A stretch of 8,939 nt of DNA from DATGIQ01 sp035295665 (GTDB lineage: Bacteria > Planctomycetota > Planctomycetia > Gemmatales > Gemmataceae). A program made the position numbers and the translations under genes. Below the pieces are notes generated by a model. It had not been told where the DNA came from, made no database searches, and worked only from the letters and a program-made list of their open reading frames with translations. The stretch lies in the NCBI GenBank assembly GCA_035295665.1, contig DATGIQ010000315.1, positions 1 to 8,939 on the forward strand. The letters run 5' to 3'. Positions 5,810 to 8,939 of this stretch are shown piece by piece (position 1 is the first letter of the stretch; the number at the start of each line of letters is the position of its first letter).

Positions 5810-8800
5810 TCACCGGCCCCCGCCGTGGCGGTGCTCGTGGCCGGCGCCCTGAAATAGCTTGTGATGCGGATCGCCGCCGGCTGTCACATAGGCGATGAGA
5901 TCCAGGATCTCTTCCCGCGTCAGCTTATCCAGCAGCCCCTTCGGCATGATGGACGTCGGCGATTTCACGCGCTCTTCGATTTCGGGTTTCGGCAGGACGA
6001 CCGGCTGTGCCTTCGCCAACGGGTTTTCGATGACCTTCACCGCCTCGGGGGTTTCCTCGACAATGAGACCAGTGATCGTCTTCCCTGATTTCAACGCGAA
6101 GACGTAGCTTTGGTACTTTTCGTTGATGCGGAACGACGGCTCCAAAATGTCCCGAAGGATCTCGATCGGCTGCTGCTGTTTCGGGTCGAGCTTTGTTAGA
6201 TCGGGGCCAAGTTCGGTGCCAACACCGTTCAGCTTGTGGCAGGCGATACAGCTGGCGACCTGGAACATCTGTTTGCCGTTGCTGAACGACCGGCCTTCGA
6301 GCTGTTGCACCGAGGAGGCCAGCTCTTCGTACTTCCACTCCTTGCGTGGCCCTGTAAATTTCAGCAGATCGTCGGCGATGGGCAAGGGATTCCGCGCCAG
6401 ATACGATTCGGGATCGCCCTGGTATTGCTCCAGATCGCCCACCACATACAACGCACCGTACATCCGCCGCCAATGGCCTGGATACGTGCAGACATACGGG
6501 TACACTCCCGGCTGTTTCGGCGCTGTGAACGGCAGCCGTTGGCTGTTGCGTGGCTGAAGCAACCGGCTTGCGAGCAGGATCTTGTTCGAGGGCGGCACAA
6601 ATTGCCGCTGCGCCGCCGTTGGATCCGTGGCCGTGGTCTCGGCCAGGGTCCCGACTTCTTCGAGAGCTCCGGGCTGGAGAATCACGAAGTTGTGCGGCAT
6701 GAGATCGTTGTTTTCGAACAGAAACTCGACCGCCTTCCCCGCCTGGATAGCCACCCGTTCCTTGTCATAGAGCATTTGATCGGGCACCGTTGCCAGGCGG
6801 ATCACCGGCACGCCCAACTGGCCGAGCTGAGCCCGCACTCGCCTGGCCTCTTCCAACGGCAACAGGGCCGCCAGGCCATCGCCCAGCTGCATGGCATCCA
6901 GAACTTCCAACCGGGTCCGCTCCTGCGTCGGCACCGTCTGGACATAGGCGAGGATGGCGTTCAGGAGTGGCCGGGCTTCTTCCTTGGGCCAGTGCGTGGC
7001 CGGGATTCGCTGTAGCGCCAAGATGGCGGCGTGCCGGTCGATGTCATCCCGAACAAATCGGGCCAGTGCTTTGAAAGTGCGTTCCTCCTCGCCTCGCACC
7101 GAAATGAGAGCGTTCATCGCGGCATGGCGGATGGCGCGCTCCGGCGATTCATTGCCGATCACATACGTGACATGGTCTTCCGGGGCTGGAAGTTTCTGCT
7201 TTTCGAAAACGACTTTGCGGTCCTTATCGAGCACCTGAAGCGTGAAGCCGTTGAGCCGTTTGCCGAGCTCGTCCGTGCGGTTGTAGACGGTAATCGTCTC
7301 AATTGGAACCTCGGCCTTGAGATCGACCTCCCACCACGGACTCGTACCGTTTTCCTGCGTTTGGCTTTGCCCGCCGTCGGCGGCCGAGCCGCTGACGTTG
7401 CCGTCAATTGCCTTACTCGCCTCGCCGCCGCGGGCCGTGTTTTTTTGCGACGCCGTGCCTTGACGGGCAACGTTCCGGCCCGCACTGTAGATTTCGACCT
7501 CAGCCAGCGCCAAGGTTTTCCTTCGACCGGGCAGTTCGATACGGACATAGCGGCCATGTTTGACCTCACCGGCTTGCTGAGCCGCCGAAAGCTCCTTGGG
7601 CAAACCATCCAGGAGCGGCTCGACCTTTGGGTAGAAACCGGCCCGCAAACCGGGATCACGGAGAAGCGGAATCGCATGCAACAGGTCTTCAAGGGCCGTC
7701 ACCGATTTCATCCCCAGGGCCCATGCTTTGTCAATATTGCCGTCCGCCGCGATCAACGCCACAAACCCGAGTTGCCGGGTAACCGCCAACTTGGCGGCCG
7801 TGGCCATCTGCTCGAGGTCCGGACGCACCGCCGTCAGCTCCTGAGCGCGATGGCTCGTGAGCAACCGGACCAGATCGAATACCACGCTCTCATCCGGTGA
7901 CTCCGGACTCCTGACTCCGGACTCCTGACTCCGAATCGCTTCGAGCAGCACCGCCAGCTCGCCTTTGTGTTCGAGCTTGGCGAGGCCGGCCAGGGCTTCT
8001 TTGCGGTATTCATCACGCACCCCGCGACGGAAGAGCAGCTCCAGACAGACTACCTGGCTCCGTTCCATTTTGAGGAGCTGGTCCGTGCTCACATTCTTGA
8101 GGAAGAACCGCGCGCCGGCCGGGGTGGTGAACGCAATCTTGCGCCCCTGGGCAAGCGCTCTCTTCACGTAGGGATCCAGGGCTTTCATCGTCTCCGTGCG
8201 CGTGAAATCGAGATAGGGATCGGTCGGCTGCTCCGCCGTGATGAGGGCGACCTCCACGGCCTCAGGGACCGTGAAGAAGCTAGCCGCTCGCACGGCTTCA
8301 AGACGGACTCGTGGGGCGGGATCGGCAGCTTGCTGCTTGAGCAGTTCCAACCCATTGGGGACACGGTCACGCCAGTAGCACAGCACCCGCGTGGCCGCGG
8401 CCCGTGCATGGAATTCCGGCGAACGCAGCATCCGCTGGAGCAGCTCCACATCGACCACGTTATGAAGCTGGTGTACCCAGAGTGCTTCCATCATGTGGTG
8501 CTCATACTGCGGGTCGTTCTTGTCAAGCCGGGCGACCCACTTCCGCACGGCCATCACGACCTGGTCGCTGTCGCGCCCACTCAGCTCGATCCGGGCCCGG
8601 TACCGCACTCGATCCTCGGGCTCCTTCAGCAGGTCGAGCAGTCCGTCGATGGAGGCGCGCGACATGTCGGTGGGCTTCAGCAAGGGACGGCCCTCGTAGA
8701 TGACGCGGTAAATCCGGCCATGCGTCCGGTCCCGGCTGGGATCGCGGAGATTGTGCTGCATGTGGCCGATGATCGGATTCTGCCAATCCAGGAAATAAAT

Positions 8801-8939
8801 CGCGCCGTCGGGCCCGATCTTGAGGTCCGAAGGGCGGAAATTTGGATCGCTCGAGTACAGGATCGGCTCCGCCTCTGTTCCCGTGAAACTGGAGTCCTTG
8901 TCTTGCAGCTTGTACTGGAGGATGCCCTGGAAACCAATC
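5810..8939 (-). CDS. PVC-type multidomain redox protein: dehydrogenase end, HEAT-like repeats, discoidin domain, azurin-like copper domain, cytochrome c (partial, N-terminus beyond right edge)
   Basis: The frame is open to the right edge; the ATG at 8761 is internal. There are 1042 visible residues, numbered from the codon at 8938. Residues 1-90 are the end of a PVC-type membrane-bound dehydrogenase (beta-propeller) domain: GPDGAIYFLDWQNPIIGHM, then RDRTHGRIYRVIYEGRPL. HEAT-like helices cover about 92-450. A discoidin (F5/8 type C) domain spans about 458-592 (GRYVRIELPG, ALAEVEIYSAG, AIDGN, WWEVDL, LNGFTLQVLD). Helices follow to about 705. A cupredoxin at about 720-832 has all type 1 copper ligands: His749 (MPHNF), Cys817, His822 and Met826 (CTYPGHWRRM, azurin spacing). 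A heme domain at about 885-1030 has CIACH (897-901) and likely axial Met998 in SIMPKGLL. The C-terminus is His/Gly-rich. It is probably exported; the signal peptide is off-window. Substrate unknown; electrons may pass dehydrogenase to copper to heme. Confidence 0.93.
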   Translation of the reverse strand, partial: IGFQGILQYKLQDKDSSFTGTEAEPILYSSDPNFRPSDLKIGPDGAIYFLDWQNPIIGHMQHNLRDPSRDRTHGRIYRVIYEGRPLLKPTDMSRASIDGLLDLLKEPEDRVRYRARIELSGRDSDQVVMAVRKWVARLDKNDPQYEHHMMEALWVHQLHNVVDVELLQRMLRSPEFHARAAATRVLCYWRDRVPNGLELLKQQAADPAPRVRLEAVRAASFFTVPEAVEVALITAEQPTDPYLDFTRTETMKALDPYVKRALAQGRKIAFTTPAGARFFLKNVSTDQLLKMERSQVVCLELLFRRGVRDEYRKEALAGLAKLEHKGELAVLLEAIRSQESGVRSPESPDESVVFDLVRLLTSHRAQELTAVRPDLEQMATAAKLAVTRQLGFVALIAADGNIDKAWALGMKSVTALEDLLHAIPLLRDPGLRAGFYPKVEPLLDGLPKELSAAQQAGEVKHGRYVRIELPGRRKTLALAEVEIYSAGRNVARQGTASQKNTARGGEASKAIDGNVSGSAADGGQSQTQENGTSPWWEVDLKAEVPIETITVYNRTDELGKRLNGFTLQVLDKDRKVVFEKQKLPAPEDHVTYVIGNESPERAIRHAAMNALISVRGEEERTFKALARFVRDDIDRHAAILALQRIPATHWPKEEARPLLNAILAYVQTVPTQERTRLEVLDAMQLGDGLAALLPLEEARRVRAQLGQLGVPVIRLATVPDQMLYDKERVAIQAGKAVEFLFENNDLMPHNFVILQPGALEEVGTLAETTATDPTAAQRQFVPPSNKILLASRLLQPRNSQRLPFTAPKQPGVYPYVCTYPGHWRRMYGALYVVGDLEQYQGDPESYLARNPLPIADDLLKFTGPRKEWKYEELASSVQQLEGRSFSNGKQMFQVASCIACHKLNGVGTELGPDLTKLDPKQQQPIEILRDILEPSFRINEKYQSYVFALKSGKTITGLIVEETPEAVKVIENPLAKAQPVVLPKPEIEERVKSPTSIMPKGLLDKLTREEILDLIAYVTAGGDPHHKLFQGAGHEHRHGGGR
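7899..7933. repeat. Five tandem copies of a 7-bp repeat inside the redox gene
   Basis: GACTCCG and GACTCCT alternate five times without a gap. Since 7 is not a multiple of 3, the array is read in shifting frame and encodes a hydrophilic stretch, about residues 336-347 (RSQESGVRSPES), between two helices of the HEAT-like region. This resembles the heptanucleotide short tandem repeats known from cyanobacterial genomes; the frame is kept because the array is 35 bp and its flanks compensate. Confidence 0.85.

Noticed and set aside
7031..7900. Long plus-strand open frame (289 codons) opposite the redox gene
   Set aside because: It is an antisense shadow of the HEAT and discoidin regions of the real minus-strand gene, and its translation has no recognisable domain.

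Overview
The window looks like a piece of a planctomycete chromosome. The strongest evidence is the large minus-strand gene on the right. It has the PVC-type layout (dehydrogenase end, HEAT-like helices, discoidin domain, azurin-like copper domain, C-terminal CxxCH heme domain) that is typical of Planctomycetota and Verrucomicrobiota. A LeuRS of fairly typical bacterial type and a McsA/McsB protein-arginine-kinase locus fit this. A Gemmata-like lineage is possible, but the sequence alone does not settle it. No mobile element, CRISPR array, tRNA or rRNA was seen.

Left part (1-1965, minus strand): a compact operon reads leftwards from a clear sigma70-like promoter at 1938-1965. It holds two tandem McsA-like zinc-finger/UVR-motif adaptor genes, then mcsB (protein arginine kinase), which runs off the left edge. 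The second adaptor overlaps mcsB by 14 bp. The promoter has a run of nine C between its -35 and -10 boxes.

Middle (1888-2259): a divergent intergenic region of 372 bp. It holds the mcs promoter, short inverted and direct repeats, and a plus-strand promoter for leuS. A short leader follows, with a hairpin and a Rho-independent-terminator-like structure that ends about 40 nt before the leuS start. This suggests attenuation of leuS or a small RNA.

Centre (2260-5807, plus strand): leuS (909 aa) is followed, with an ATGA 4-bp overlap, by a class I SAM-dependent methyltransferase of unknown substrate. The two genes are probably co-transcribed and translationally coupled.

Right (5810-8939, minus strand): the large PVC-type redox protein converges on the methyltransferase gene, with only 2 bp between the stop codons. 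Its visible 1042 residues carry a complete type 1 copper ligand set and a CxxCH heme site in one chain, so it may pass electrons internally from the dehydrogenase to copper to heme. A five-copy 7-bp tandem repeat sits inside its coding sequence. The N-terminal part lies beyond the right edge.

The operons are not obviously linked in function: protein quality control by arginine phosphorylation, leucyl-tRNA charging plus a methyltransferase, and an exported redox enzyme.
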